64,000 bases of DNA. It comes from Cyanobium sp. CZS25K. Its GTDB lineage: Bacteria > Cyanobacteriota > Cyanobacteriia > PCC-6307 > Cyanobiaceae. Position numbers and translations under genes: made by a program. The notes under the pieces are model-generated. The model was not told the DNA's origin. It was given only the letters and a program-made list of their open reading frames with translations, and searched no databases. The stretch is from positions 248,001 to 312,000 of the forward strand of contig JAUCZB010000001.1 of NCBI GenBank assembly GCA_030373325.1, written 5' to 3'. Of the stretch, positions 63,486-64,000 are shown piece after piece (the stretch's first letter is position 1; every line of letters begins with the position of its first letter).

Positions 63486-64000
63486 GTGAGCCCTGCTGGC
63501 CGCCGGGCTTTGGGGCACCATCTTCCAGGCCTTCGCCAGGGCTCCGGCCACGGTGCCAAGGCTGCGGCCACGCCGTCTCCGGACATCACGGCCGCGGACA
63601 TTGTGGCGGCCGCCCTGGCGCGTCTTGCGCCGGTGGCGGCGCACCGCACGGCCGCGGTGCGGCCCCGGCTGGCGCGGGTGCTGGAGGCCTTCGCCGCCGA
63701 ACGGCTGGGGGTGCACCACTTCGCCTCGGTCAGCGGCTACGGCCACGGTGATCTGGGCCGGGAGGTGCTGGATCGGGTCTTCGCGCGGGTGCTCCAGGCC
63801 GAAGCCGCCGCCGTGCGGCTCCAGTTCGTCAGCGGCACCCATGCCATCACCGCGGCCCTGTTCGGGGTGCTGCGGCCGGGGGACCGCCTGCTGGCGCTCA
63901 CCGGCCGCCCCTACGACACCCTCGAGGAGGTGATCGGGCTGCGGGGCACGGGCCAGGGGTCCCTCGCCGAGTTCGGCATCACCTACGACGAGCTGCCCCT
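63486..64000 (+). CDS. Methionine gamma-lyase-family protein, N-terminal part (runs off window)
   Basis: At least 171 residues open to the edge from a GTG at 63486. LARVLEAFAAERLGVHHFAS, VSGYGHGDLGREVLDRVFAR, VLQAEAAAVRLQFVSGTHAI and LFGVLRPGDRLLALTGRPYD match the N-terminal part of the PLP enzymes called aluminum-resistance or methionine gamma-lyase family (Cys/Met metabolism fold). The PLP lysine is beyond the window. Start is uncertain; GTG 63595 is also in frame. Divergent from the second desaturase. Confidence 0.8.
   Translation, partial: MSPAGRRALGHHLPGLRQGSGHGAKAAATPSPDITAADIVAAALARLAPVAAHRTAAVRPRLARVLEAFAAERLGVHHFASVSGYGHGDLGREVLDRVFARVLQAEAAAVRLQFVSGTHAITAALFGVLRPGDRLLALTGRPYDTLEEVIGLRGTGQGSLAEFGITYDELP

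Overview
The window comes from a high-GC unicellular cyanobacterium, most likely a picocyanobacterium of the Cyanobium/Synechococcus group. This is inferred from ferredoxin-type nitrite reductase, a cyAbrB regulator, a DevBCA exporter, two DesC-type desaturases, a chorismate-lyase-like protein and several small proteins of the kind conserved in picocyanobacteria. No rRNA, tRNA, CRISPR array or intact insertion sequence was found.

Layout. 0-7 kb: the start of nirA with an upstream GTA-N8-TAC (NtcA-type) box, a cation/proton antiporter, an A+T-richer gene-poor island ending in a terminator and a beta-helix lipoprotein, a DHFR-like reductase and a BASS-type symporter. 7-12 kb: a decaying region with DUF3721 proteins, GNAT fragments, an OsmC protein and the remains of a sulfide/persulfide module (ArsR-type repressor with a BigR/SqrR-like Cys pair, YeeE/YedE, a broken persulfide dioxygenase-rhodanese, TauE, and a broken molybdopterin oxidoreductase). 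12-15.5 kb: DM13 protein, then a tightly packed operon of DMT transporter, ECF sigma factor, anti-sigma factor and double-cupin (ChrR-like) protein. 15.5-20.7 kb: orphan metal ABC permease, small proteins, cyAbrB, and a translationally coupled pair of solute-binding lipoprotein and MscS channel. 20.7-29.5 kb: a small protein plus a 2OG-Fe(II) oxygenase, an acyltransferase, a DUF47/PiT phosphate pair, DUF2157/GDYXXLXY, and fossil copies of the small protein and the oxygenase in the same order, followed by a PAS-GGDEF cyclase. 29.5-36.5 kb: valS, devBCA and two small genes. 37-47 kb: a 1090-residue secreted-type protein (choice-of-anchor I plus PhoX-like), a VTT membrane protein, a methyltransferase and a type I secretion operon (foldase, ABC with N-terminal cyclic-nucleotide-binding-like domain, HlyD). 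47-64 kb: a GH10 xylanase pseudogene, then mostly housekeeping genes (ligA, SprT-like, chorismate lyase, mnmG, HD-GYP, sterol desaturase family, dnaB, rplI, two desaturases) and the start of a methionine gamma-lyase-family gene at the window edge.

The most interesting items are: (i) the lipoprotein/MscS pair, which looks like a ligand-linked mechanosensitive channel; (ii) the ECF/anti-sigma/cupin operon; (iii) the eroding persulfide module, in which a single long reading frame is an artefact joining a dead dioxygenase to a living TauE; (iv) the fossil segmental duplication at 25.4-27.2 kb; and (v) three or four TTGA stop/start overlaps that imply TTG initiation. Functions are from reading the translated sequence; no database search was run.
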